DNA from: Lactifluus volemus
Taxonomy: Eukaryota > Basidiomycota > Agaricomycetes > Russulales > Russulaceae
Direction of reading: 5' to 3'
Assembly: GCA_022376515.1 (NCBI GenBank)
Contig: WTXI01000017.1
Span: forward strand, 372,001 to 436,000
Length of the DNA stretch: 64,000 nt
The notes beneath the pieces were generated by a model. That model searched no databases and was not told where the DNA came from. It saw only the letters and a list, made by a program, of their open reading frames with translations. Positions 9,425-19,238 of this stretch are shown here, in pieces; within the stretch, counting starts at the first letter, position 1, and every line of letters begins with the position of its first letter. A program made the translations under genes and the position numbers.

Positions 9425-12400
9425 ATGCCTGCAATCACATTCCCTCCTGCAGCCGGGATCGAGATCCTCGACGGATCTAACTGGGCTGTCTGGTCATCGC
9501 GCATGCAAGCACTTCTGCGGCTTAACGGACTTAAAGATCATGTGACCGTAGATCAATCTACCCCCACTCCAGCCTGGACGGAAACTGACGGGATGATAAC
9601 GGGCGTCTTTGAGATGTATTGTCAAAAGGACGTCTGGAACTCAGTCTCTGATGATACAAAGTTCGGAACTGCTAAAGCTAAGTGGGTGGAACTTCAACGG
9701 ATCTACGGAGGCGTCGGATCTATGTCCGCGTTCAATAGTTGGGTTGCCCTGACCGGGACATCCCTCGAGGAATCAAAACCGATGATGCCTCAATTGCAGA
9801 AACTTAATGACGCGTGCATCACCCTACGTAACAACAATATGAATATCTCCGATCTTCAATTATGTTTTATCTTGATCAAGGCACTTCCCGAGTCCTATTC
9901 GGCAGTCGCGTCGACCATTTTGGCCACCGGAGCGCCCAAGGATCTTTCCCCGACCACGGTCCAGGAACGCATTCTAAATGAGGAAGGTCGACGGTCCGGA
10001 ACTTCCGCTTCACTCAACAAGATCGCCCCAATCAAACGCAATGATAAGACTAATATTACATGTTTCTACTGTAATAAAAAGGGGCACAAAAGTAACGAGT
10101 GTAAGAAGAAGAAGAAGGATCTGGCTGCCAAAGATAAAAAGGATAAGGAGCAGGGGAGCGCGGCGCAGACGTCTAGCGGAAGCAAGGCGGTCAACGCGCA
10201 CATAGTACCTACCGCTACGATCACCGAGATCTCCGATGACAGTAATGATATGCGCGTTTCCCTTTACGCTGCTGTGAGATCGCGATGGATGGTTGATTCC
10301 GGCGCCACGCATCATATCAGCCCTTATCGATCCGACTTCACTTCGTGGAAGCCGGCCCGGGGACAAGTCAGTCTTGGTGGGCACGCCGAAATCGATCAGA
10401 TCGGAACCGGAGATATTGTTGTCACACCCCTCGGAGGGAACAAAAACATTCAATTGACCCTGCATGATGTGATGCACGTCCCTGACGCTCGCGCGCGATT
10501 CTTCTCGGTCGGCGCGCTGATGCGCAAAGGTGGCAAGATCACATTTGATAACGCAGGATTTGAGATCTACGTTAAAGATCGGAAGATCGCACGGGGTTAC
10601 ATGGAAGATAATCTATTCTACTTTGATACTTCCAACCCGGCGATCAATGTGCACGGGAGTGCAGCCCAATCAATCGACATCTGGCATCAAAGGATGGGGC
10701 ATATGTCGTATAACGCGCTTATGCGATATAGTGAATCAGTCAAAGGGATCGCGCTAACCGCACCGATCGATCAAGATCGGGATCAATCTCCCTGCCCCGG
10801 ATGTGCGCTCGGGAAGCAATCTCGCTTACCCTTTACGGCTTCGCCTAAGCGATCGACCGCTAGAATGCAGCTGATCCATAGTGATCTAGCCGGTCCGATG
10901 CAAAAGCAATCAATTCAAGGCGCGCTGTACATGGGATCATTTATCGATGATTATTCCCGACATGCCGTAGTGTATTTCCTCAAAAGTAAAGATCAGATCG
11001 TAGATGCCTTCAAGGACTTCCTGGTGCGCGCAGAAAAGCAAACATCAGATAAGATCCTGGCAATACACAGCGATCGCGGAGGGGAATACATGGGTGGCCC
11101 GATGCAGCTTATCTTATCGGAGCATGGCATCGAGCATCGCACTACAATGCCTTACTCGCCTCAACAGAACGGTGTAGCCGAGCGATGGAATCGCACGATC
11201 TTAGATAAGGCGCGCGCGATGTTCCACAGCGCCGGCTTATCTCTCGGGTTCTGGGAGCTTGCAGTAGATGCTGCAGTTCACACATACAATAGAACTCCTA
11301 CACGCGTCCTTGGTTGGCGCACTCCGCACGAACTCTGGAACGGTGGGCACGTTCCGGATGTCTCATACTTCCGGATCTTCGGATGTCGCGCTTACGCGCA
11401 CGTCCCGGAGGAACTCCGGAAGAAGCTAGATCCTCAGGCGATCCCGACGATCTTTGTCGGATATGAGCCCGGATCTAAGGGGTACCGTTTATGGAATAGG
11501 AGCAAACGCTCGGTCATGCTGTCCCGCGATGTGACGTTTGATGAGCGCGAGTTCCCTGCTAAGGAGAGCGTTGAGCCGTCCGCTCCTCCGGTGCAGCCCC
11601 TCGCAATAGATTGGCCTGTGACTCTTCATTTTCCCTCGAGTGAACCCGGAGGCCCCGCGCCTCCGCAAACACCCGCTAACACCTCTGTGTATGCGACCCC
11701 GCCATCCCGCCCTCCGGCACTGCAGCTCACTCCGGATGTTGCGCCGCCTCGCCCGCCTTTACCTCGCCCGCTCTTGCCTCTGCGCAGACCGCCTCCGGCC
11801 CCACCTGTTCCGGGGCCTTCGGGCGTTGTCCCGGAGCGTCCGCCTTCTCCCAGGCGTCTGCGTGCTAACCCGAAGCAGAATCCGCAGTATCTTACTGCAA
11901 CTGCTAGCTCGCGCGCCAGGAGGCCCGCTCAGTTATCTCACGCGGTTCTACTTAGTGCTGCCGAGGTACGCGACCCCTTATCTTATCGGGAAGCGATGGC
12001 GTCGGACCGAGCCGAGGAGTGGCAACGTGCCTGCGCATATGAAATTGACGCGCTAGCCAAGAATGGCACTTGGGTTCTCGTGCCTTTACCGCCGGGCCGG
12101 AAGACCGTCAAATCTAAATGGGTCTTCAAGCACAAAGCAGATGGACGCTTTCGTGCTCGGCTGGTGGCCAAGGGGTTCACTCAAATACAGGGAATTGACT
12201 ATGATGAAACCTTCTCTCCAGTAGCACGTTTCGAGTCTTTGAGACTGCTGCTAGCGTTGGCCGCGCTAGAGGATTGGGAGATCCACCAAATGGACGTCAA
12301 ATCGGCGTTCCTGAACGGCTTACTGGATGAGGAGATTTACATGGAGCAGCCGGAAGGTTTCATTGATCAGGCCCAATCAGATAAGGTTTGCCTCCTCAAA

Positions 12401-13504
12401 AAGGCATTGTACGGACTCAAGCAAGCCTCGCGCGCATGGAATTCGCAATTCCATGGAGTTCTCATAGGGCTCGGCTTTACGCGCACGCACTCGGATGCGG
12501 GGATCTATCATCGCCAAGATGCGGGGGGACAGCTAATCATAATCCTCTATGTCGATGATATCACGATCTTAGGCGATTCGCGCGATGGGGTCAATCAGAT
12601 TAAGATTACCTTATCTAGTCGCTACGAGATGACTGATCTCGGAGAGATCGACTCTTATCTCGGAGTCCGGATCACTCGGGATAGGTCAATCAAACGCCTA
12701 GAGATAGACCAATCGCGTTACATCTCGGAGATCGTCGATCGCTTCGGAATGGCTGATGCTAACCCGGCGCGCACCCCGCTTCCCGCTGGTGCAGAGACGC
12801 ACCTGATCAAACACAATGGAGAGGCAACGCCTGCAGAGATAAAAGATTATCAAAAGATTATCGGCAGCCTGCTCTATGTGCAGATCGGGACTAGACCCGA
12901 TATATCCTTTGCGGTATCGCGCCTTGCGCAGTACGCATCAAACCCATCGCCTCAACATCTGCGCCTAGCCAAGTACATCTTATCTTATCTAAAGGGCACT
13001 CAGGCCCTCAGGCTGCGTTACGATGGCGAGCGCGGTGATGGATTGCACGGATATTCGGATTCCAGCCTTGGTGATCAGGCTGATGATTGCCACTCAACAT
13101 CTGGCTATGTTTATCTACTTGGTGGTGCAGCCATCTCATGGTCATCGCGCAAACAAAAGACAGTCGCGCAGAGCACTACTCAGGCGGAGTACATGGCGCT
13201 CACAGATGCAGCCAATCAGGCCGCGTGGTATCGGAGCTTCTTCGGCGAGATCGGATACGAGATCTCAGATCCAATTCCCTTACATGGTGATAACAAAGGC
13301 GCGATTGACCTAGCGCTGAATCCCGTGACCGGAAAAAGATCAAAACATATTCCGATAAAGCATCACGCTATCCGCGAGTACATCGAAGAAGGTCAGATTG
13401 ATCTGATAAGGACTTCGACCCTCGATATGCTTGCCGATGGCTTCACTAAGCCACACGCGCACGTGAAGCTGCAAGACTTCCTCACGGGACTGGGACTTAT
13501 CTAA
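9425..13504 (+). CDS. copia Gag-Pol polyprotein (1359 aa, intact)
   Basis: Single open frame for Gag, protease, integrase, reverse transcriptase and RNase H, with no frameshift between gag and pol. Gag occupies about residues 1-270 and has a CCHC zinc knuckle (CFYCNKKGHKSNEC, around 212-225). The aspartic protease motif WMVDSGATHHI is at about 288. The integrase zinc region (WHQRMGHMS...CPGCALGK) is around 418-460. The integrase core has D, D (HSDRGGEY) and E (GVAERWNR) catalytic residues. A proline-rich linker lies around 735-830. Reverse transcriptase has YVDDI near 1041, and RNase H has YSDSSLGD and a TQAEYMAL motif near 1208-1260. The order places it in Ty1/copia. It encodes a transposition polyprotein acting in cytoplasmic particles and then at the chromosome. 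Confidence 0.97.
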   Translation: MPAITFPPAAGIEILDGSNWAVWSSRMQALLRLNGLKDHVTVDQSTPTPAWTETDGMITGVFEMYCQKDVWNSVSDDTKFGTAKAKWVELQRIYGGVGSMSAFNSWVALTGTSLEESKPMMPQLQKLNDACITLRNNNMNISDLQLCFILIKALPESYSAVASTILATGAPKDLSPTTVQERILNEEGRRSGTSASLNKIAPIKRNDKTNITCFYCNKKGHKSNECKKKKKDLAAKDKKDKEQGSAAQTSSGSKAVNAHIVPTATITEISDDSNDMRVSLYAAVRSRWMVDSGATHHISPYRSDFTSWKPARGQVSLGGHAEIDQIGTGDIVVTPLGGNKNIQLTLHDVMHVPDARARFFSVGALMRKGGKITFDNAGFEIYVKDRKIARGYMEDNLFYFDTSNPAINVHGSAAQSIDIWHQRMGHMSYNALMRYSESVKGIALTAPIDQDRDQSPCPGCALGKQSRLPFTASPKRSTARMQLIHSDLAGPMQKQSIQGALYMGSFIDDYSRHAVVYFLKSKDQIVDAFKDFLVRAEKQTSDKILAIHSDRGGEYMGGPMQLILSEHGIEHRTTMPYSPQQNGVAERWNRTILDKARAMFHSAGLSLGFWELAVDAAVHTYNRTPTRVLGWRTPHELWNGGHVPDVSYFRIFGCRAYAHVPEELRKKLDPQAIPTIFVGYEPGSKGYRLWNRSKRSVMLSRDVTFDEREFPAKESVEPSAPPVQPLAIDWPVTLHFPSSEPGGPAPPQTPANTSVYATPPSRPPALQLTPDVAPPRPPLPRPLLPLRRPPPAPPVPGPSGVVPERPPSPRRLRANPKQNPQYLTATASSRARRPAQLSHAVLLSAAEVRDPLSYREAMASDRAEEWQRACAYEIDALAKNGTWVLVPLPPGRKTVKSKWVFKHKADGRFRARLVAKGFTQIQGIDYDETFSPVARFESLRLLLALAALEDWEIHQMDVKSAFLNGLLDEEIYMEQPEGFIDQAQSDKVCLLKKALYGLKQASRAWNSQFHGVLIGLGFTRTHSDAGIYHRQDAGGQLIIILYVDDITILGDSRDGVNQIKITLSSRYEMTDLGEIDSYLGVRITRDRSIKRLEIDQSRYISEIVDRFGMADANPARTPLPAGAETHLIKHNGEATPAEIKDYQKIIGSLLYVQIGTRPDISFAVSRLAQYASNPSPQHLRLAKYILSYLKGTQALRLRYDGERGDGLHGYSDSSLGDQADDCHSTSGYVYLLGGAAISWSSRKQKTVAQSTTQAEYMALTDAANQAAWYRSFFGEIGYEISDPIPLHGDNKGAIDLALNPVTGKRSKHIPIKHHAIREYIEEGQIDLIRTSTLDMLADGFTKPHAHVKLQDFLTGLGLI

Positions 13505-13530
13505 TCTTTGATTAGGATTGTCTTAATCAC

Positions 13531-13537
13531 GGGGGGA
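13531..13537 (+). other. polypurine tract of copia copy 1
   Basis: GGGGGGA immediately before the right LTR, the expected plus-strand primer for reverse transcription. Confidence 0.75.
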
Positions 13538-13922
13538 TGTTGAGACGCGACCCGGATCCCGCGGATCTAGCGGACCGGAAACCGCGGAACGGAGTAAATA
13601 TGATTAATGACAATTTATGTACGGGACTAGCTCCCTGGACACTTAGATACACGATTATGGGTAGAATAAAGAATGCTATTATTCTGGACATTTACATCTG
13701 CTCTGGACAGTATAAAAGAACGTAGTTTTCGACGCGTTCACTTCAGTCTTCTTGCCTACGACTGAAGTGAGTATAGCTTATGTCATTTCTTACCATATTT
13801 GGCTTACCTGTGTCTTAGCGCTATCTAATCTCACAGGTACTTATGATCTATGAATAAAGTCTTCTTGCCTACGACTGAACGCTATCTAATCTCACAGGAT
13901 TATCTAAGCTATTGTAACGACA
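13538..13922 (+). repeat. right (3') LTR of copia copy 1
   Basis: 385 bp, same sequence as the left LTR, ending in CA followed by the GAACT target duplication at 13923-13927. Confidence 0.95.
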
Positions 13923-16900
13923 GAACTGTCCTGTTGCTGCATCCCACACGCGAATCGTATGATCTTCTGAGGCCGATGCAATACGCCGTCCATCCTGCGA
14001 GAATGCAATAGAATTGACCGAAGAGTTGTGTCGAGGAAATGGGGCCGCTAGGACTTGTCCTGTTGTCGCATCCCACATGCGAATCGTACGATCAAATGAG
14101 GCAGATGCGACACGCTGTCCGTCCGGCGAGAATGCAACAGACATGACCCAATTTGTGTGTGCAGTAAATGGGCCCGCTACGACTTGTCCTGTTGCCGCAT
14201 CCCACAGGCGAATTGTGTGATCTCTCGAGGCTGATGCGATACGCTGTCCATCCGGCGAGAATGCAACAGAAATGACCAAGTCGGTGTGTCCAGTAAACGG
14301 GCCCGCTACGGCCTGTCCGGTTGCTGCATTCCACATGCGAATCGTGCCATCGAATGAGGCCGATGCAATACGCTGTCCATCTGGTGAGAATGCAACAGAG
14401 GTGACCCATGCCATATGTCCAGTAAATGGGCCCGTCACAACCTGTCCTGTTCTCACATCCCACATGCGAATCGTGCGGTCTCTCGAGGCCGAAGCAATAT
14501 GCTGTCCGTCCGGCGAGAATGCAACAGACATGACCCATTCGGTGTGTCCAGTAAACGGGCCCGCTACGACCTGTCCGGTTGCCGCATCCCACACGCGAAT
14601 CGTGCGATCAGATGCGGCCGATGCGATACGCTGTCCGTCTGGCGAGAATGCAACCGAATTGATCCAATTAGTGTGTCCAGTAAATGGACCCGTTACGACC
14701 TGTGCTGTTGCCGAATCCCACACGCGAATCGTGCAGTCGAACGACGCCGATGCGATACTCTGTCCGTCGGGCGAGAATGCGATAGAGCTGACCTCGTCGG
14801 TGTGTCCAATAAACGGGCCCGCCACGACATGTCCTGTTGCCGCATCCCACACACGAATCGTGCGATCTCCCAAGGCCGATGCGATACGCTGTCCGTCCGG
14901 CGAGAATGAAATAGAAATGACCAAGAGATCATGTGCGTTAATCGTCATTTCCAGTGCTGGCCAATGAGACAACTGCCCGCGTTCCAATGTTAATGTGTGA
15001 CCAAATCGGTGAAAGTACTGATTGAAGACCTGGGAAGAGCTTGGGGAGAAAGGGAGAGCGGAGATATAGATGTGTGGAGCACTTCTTGCTATCGCCATTC
15101 CGAAGTACCGCACAAATCTGGATGCGTCATTCACCAATCCCAACAAGTTCTTTACTCCCATTTGCGATCCCTATTTCGGATTTACACAAAAAGTCACTAC
15201 ATGTCAGATCGAATCATGGGATACACATACCTTCTGCTGCAACCATAACACCAGATATGACAATGCCGGTAAAGCAATACCCACACTGTCCTTCACGCTA
15301 AGAACTTCCAACCAAAAGAGAAACTTCTCCCCGAACAGGAATCCAAGTTTCGTGAACAGACCATACTCGAAGGCGAGACATTTTAAATGAATGCCCCAGA
15401 AAACGCTGGCATACGATAGAGCAGGTGGAATGTGTTTGGAAATTCGAGATTCGATGTCTGGAACATCCCTGTTGGCCAAATATGACGACGCCAGTTGGCA
15501 TATATTGAATTTAAGCCTATCGAGCATCAAATCAAGGCAAGAATGTGCCAACTGATGGTGGGAATTGCGAAGGTCGACATAAAATACTTCACTCTTCTTA
15601 TTCGTCAGAAAGTCGCGGAATGAAGTATGGAGAGGAGCGATCAGACGCGTCCGGTCAGATGAAGTGACATTGCTCAGCAGCGAGCCAAGGTAAGAGAGAA
15701 TTCCAAGAACGCGATAAGAATCATCGGGGTCATGTTTGGATGCTTGCCGTCGCAGAGCGATCAGGGAGTCGATAGAGAGAGGCTGAACCGCAGCAAGAAT
15801 CTGTCCCATGATCGACCGAAATATGTTCTGTGCTTCAGGTGATTTGAAGTACTCCTTGAGAACCCCTTCATACAGGTTATCCAACAACCCTTGTCCAGTC
15901 TGACCTCGAGAGTGACCCAACAGGCGCTCTACGCACTCTCTCTTGCTGAGGCCAAGACTATCAGGGCCATTGATGAAGCTGGATGCAACGGATGCCCACT
16001 GAAACAGGCCCTCCGCCGCCTTTGTCAATTTGACACCATGCTCTTCGAACACGTCCGGGGGCAGCTCGCTCTGAAGGTAAATCCCAATATCTTTCTCTGT
16101 CTTGGCCAGTTTCTCATCATCTATGGAGAGGATGTGGACAGACGATGCGTTGGAAAATGCAGATTCGATCCCATTCTCAGGCCTCGAAGTAATGAGTACA
16201 CGGAAGTTGGATGGCAGTTCGGAGAGGTGCTGAGCAAGAAACGTGTGTAACCCTTTTTTGCCTATCGCATCGCCACTCTCATCCAACGCATCGATGATGA
16301 CGAGAATCGGATCGACAAGTTGCGGAAGCCTGAGCGGTTCAAGGAGGAGACGTTGAAAAAGGGTATGATAGGCCCCATTGTTATGAAGATATGGATTGTC
16401 CTTGATGACCTTCCCGAGGGCGAGTTTGAAGGCAGGGCTGTAATAGGAAAGGTTGCAAGCAAGTGTGGTGAAGAGCTGGTATGCCTTGTCTTTGGATCCC
16501 TCCTTCCGCCGAAAGCGAAATAAGAACCAAGGCACGTCTTCTCAAAAAGGCGTGCGACTTCATGTGCAATCGAAGACTTTCCTGTCCCTGCCTGGCCGAG
16601 AATGACGAGCCCTCGTTCGGATCCAGGAGTCTCGACCCACTTGGTGATGTGTTCGAGAAAATCTTCACGTGTGCCTGGAAGACAGCGTTTTTCGTCACCG
16701 AATGGCCAGCCTCCCGCATGGGGCAATCCTCTGATTATCGCACCACATTCTGTGAAACTCATTGTCAAATCGAGCGATCCATGACTATCAGAGTTACATA
16801 CCTTCTAACTCGCTCCCTACATCGCGCTCTTCAATGACTGGGTTCATGAGAGATAAAAGGCCCAGCTTGGCCTACAGAAATAGTTTGAACGGACGATATA

Positions 16901-17600
16901 GAAATAGTACGTCCGACAGACCTGGAACACTTGAAGAATGTGTGACAATTTCTTGTCATGTCGTTCGACATCCTTCAGCAAATTGGTTCGAAGAATGAGC
17001 TTCTTGACTCCTTTCACTTCGGCACGGTCTTTCAGAGTGGCGACAATCCCTTCTAGTTCGCTTGATTTCGATTAGACCAAGACACATTAAGAAAGGGGGA
17101 AAGATACCTCTGAAAAGATCCCAACGCATCGAGCAGTCCGCGTGGCAGATGGCTTTCCTTCAAACCATGTTTTTGACAGATTGTGCCAACATCGAGAAGA
17201 ATATTCCCAGCACTTGTTAGTTTTTCCATCACCGCCTTCCACTCCTTGTTGTACTGCTCTACTTCCTGATATACATATCATCAACTCAGAAGACGTCCCT
17301 CAAGGTCGGACAGGGCTCACATTTCTCATTTCGAGAGCCTTGAAAATGAGGCCCGCGGCGTGGGAGACATAGGGCATCTCTTTAGTCAAGGAACTAAGCT
17401 CCTTCAGGGTCAAAGAAAGAGTTGGCTCCATCGCAGGAATCACAAGATCAGTGGCTTCAGGGATCGGCTCTGATGGTGCAGGATCGATACGACCAGCAGT
17501 TGGAGTGAGCGCACCCGTGAGATATTGGAAAGGACAGATTCAAAGTAGTACTCACAACTGGATGGTTGTTGCCAGAGTCGTACGAAAAAACCAGTGGGAA
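13923..17600 (-). pseudogene. 5' part of NACHT-WD40 (NLR-like) gene, split by copia insertion
   Basis: Reading down from about 17600, the exons match the intact paralogue at 44030-48629. They are a helical N-terminal region (..EMPYVSHAAGLIF.., EVEQYNKEWKAV..), a NACHT domain with P-loop GQAGTGKSS near 16600 and Walker B ILVIIDALDE near 16290, and a linker. An intron near 15165-15225 follows, then seven complete WD units and the start of an eighth that stops at the copia junction. Besides the transposon there are two further lesions. A one-base loss in a T-run near 16513 separates the SYFAF and RRKEGS frames that are continuous in the paralogue. The acceptor before the AGRIDPAPSEP exon near 17505 lacks its AG. 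The first exon with its ATG is not recognisable here. The gene would have had 14 WD units. Confidence 0.85.
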
Positions 17601-17749
17601 TGTGGCGCTGGCGTTTACTCGTGTCTCCTTGGCACTTTGGCACTCAGTCACGATACCGTAAGCGGTTTGCCAATTTGCCAAGCACGTGCCTCACTGAGAC
17701 ACAGTCGCAAGCTCAGTTGCCGGACAATACCTAGATCAGCTCATTGCTC

Positions 17750-18500
17750 AACACTCCGCTTACCCTTCGCGATGGTGCCAAGCCCTGTTTGATAAATCAT
17801 ACGATCACAACTAGACGCTTCCAAACCTTGTCCGAACTCTGTCGATTACTAAGCCTTAGAATGGCGATTCCCAACATTCTTTGGATGACTGAGGTATTAC
17901 CCCGGGGAAGAGGAAGATATCCAGTGGGCCGTGTCCAGTCTACACTGGTGGTACCGACGTTGTAAGAAATATCAACTCTCGTATTGAGGACCGGGCTGAC
18001 ATTCGTTTCATACTGCAGGTCGTCCGCAATGTTATCCTGTACCCGGGACAGAGCTCAACTATGTCGTTGGTGAAGCTCACCCACATCGCTGTTCGCGACT
18101 CGCTCCCCCACTCTCGCTACAATCCGTTGGGGCCCAACGACTCCTCTCGGTATTCGCACTACGTCAAGCAGGACGTGTCGTACAGCGACTATCCCGAATG
18201 TCATCATCGTGTCAAACATCTGGTGTGCAAGTACTCCGATCGTATGGCCGTTGTAAGATCAGCATTACAGCTGCCTCATAGCCCCATTTTGTTCTGCCCT
18301 TCTCATCGGCTTCGATTCACCTCCCTCATCCGCTCTCGTCCCATCCTGAGCTGCCACTCGGCCCACGCCCGCCGCCTGTCGTATATTCTACAATAGCACG
18401 TCAGCTACTTTCTCTCTTCAGTCTATGCCTGTGTCTTATGTCCCTTCCCGTGATGCTCCTCAGCAGGTTCATAGAATTACTTTCACGTCCTAATAAATGG
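17750..18500 (+). other. unassigned, possibly transcribed stretch
   Basis: Two fair-sized plus-strand frames (17744-17965 and 18019-18396) flank an intron-like GTAAGAA...CTGCAG segment, but the phases do not join cleanly and no family is recognised. I do not call a gene. Confidence 0.25.
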
Positions 18501-18514
18501 CTTCTTAATACGCG

Positions 18515-18835
18515 CTACAAGTAACTACGAGCTTCGATGTACTTGACGACCTCCAAATTGTGCAGCCAAGGAGTATCAAAGAGTCGCCGGCTGTCTCCTC
18601 GTTTCCTCCACGCCTCACGGTATGCGTATATCGTAGAGATGGTAAGATGCACACATGTGTGTGTTTCACCCTCATGTCGTCCAAGTGTGGGGTGAGAAGG
18701 TGGCAAGGCGAGGTTGATGGCGGTAAAAAGTGCAGAAAACCAATCTGCAAGGTGCTTATGAATCAAATCTTGTACCATGCGTCTCCATCTCCATACCGAA
18801 ACCGAGGTCGACGACGATGTCCCGTGATATTTCAC
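18515..18835 (-). CDS. small hypothetical protein or gene fragment
   Basis: Open frame of 106 codons starting MKYHGTSSSTSVSVW and ending ..LHNLEVVKYIEARSYL. The C-terminal half (TIYAYREAWRKRGDSRRLFDTPW) looks protein-like. The middle part contains a low-complexity THTCVH stretch that may be intronic. No family is recognised. It may be an exon of a larger lost gene. Confidence 0.25.
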   Translation of the reverse strand: MKYHGTSSSTSVSVWRWRRMVQDLIHKHLADWFSALFTAINLALPPSHPTLGRHEGETHTCVHLTISTIYAYREAWRKRGDSRRLFDTPWLHNLEVVKYIEARSYL

Positions 18836-18839
18836 TGAA

Positions 18840-19238
18840 TACTCCGAGTCAGTCTTCCAACTGTCATATTCTATTGTGCGATTTGGGGTTTCGGTAGAGT
18901 TGGGGTGCCTCGCACGTCATGTGACTGTGTAGACTACGTTGAGTGAGGTGGCGACCTTTAACTGCATTCCCAGTTCACCACTCATCTCTCCATGCGTGAG
19001 ATTTTCGTCCTCTATTTGTGACACCGTAAGGCCAATGTTAGCGCTGCGTATCGTGACATGCTTCCATGGCAGCTACTAGATTCGGATAAGAGGGCCACGA
19101 ATCAGTCATTTCATACTTCAATAGCGTCGATGTATTTCCCAAATATTAAACTGGTACAGTATATAAATGTAAATATCAGACTCCTCCCTCGTTCTGAGTT
19201 GGCCGTAACAAGAGGTAGAGATTATTTGTCAAAGTATT
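18840..19238. other. spacer 3' of S53 gene
   Basis: No gene is seen. Part of it (about 19100-19180, TTCAATAGCGTCGATGTA) matches in inverted orientation the sequence 3' of the second S53 gene near 35790-35815, so the duplicated S53 unit includes some downstream sequence. Confidence 0.5.

Larger units (their letters stand above)
8365..13922 (+). mobile_element. full-length Ty1/copia LTR retrotransposon, copy 1
   Basis: A 5558-bp element with two 385-bp LTRs (TGTTGAG...ACGACA) that I read as identical base for base. It is flanked by the 5-bp target duplication GAACT (8360-8364 and 13923-13927). Behind the left LTR is a primer-binding site matching half of initiator tRNA-Met. A leader of about 675 nt (8750-9424) follows, holding only short frames. 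Then come one uninterrupted gag-pol frame and a polypurine tract just before the right LTR. Protease-integrase-RT-RNase H order marks the copia superfamily. Identical LTRs and an intact frame indicate a recent, possibly still active insertion. It sits head-on to, and disrupts, the minus-strand NLR gene. Confidence 0.96.

Noticed and set aside
17744..18396. A two-exon plus-strand gene
   Set aside because: The intron-like GTAAGAA..CTGCAG segment does not join the two frames in phase, and no domain is recognised.
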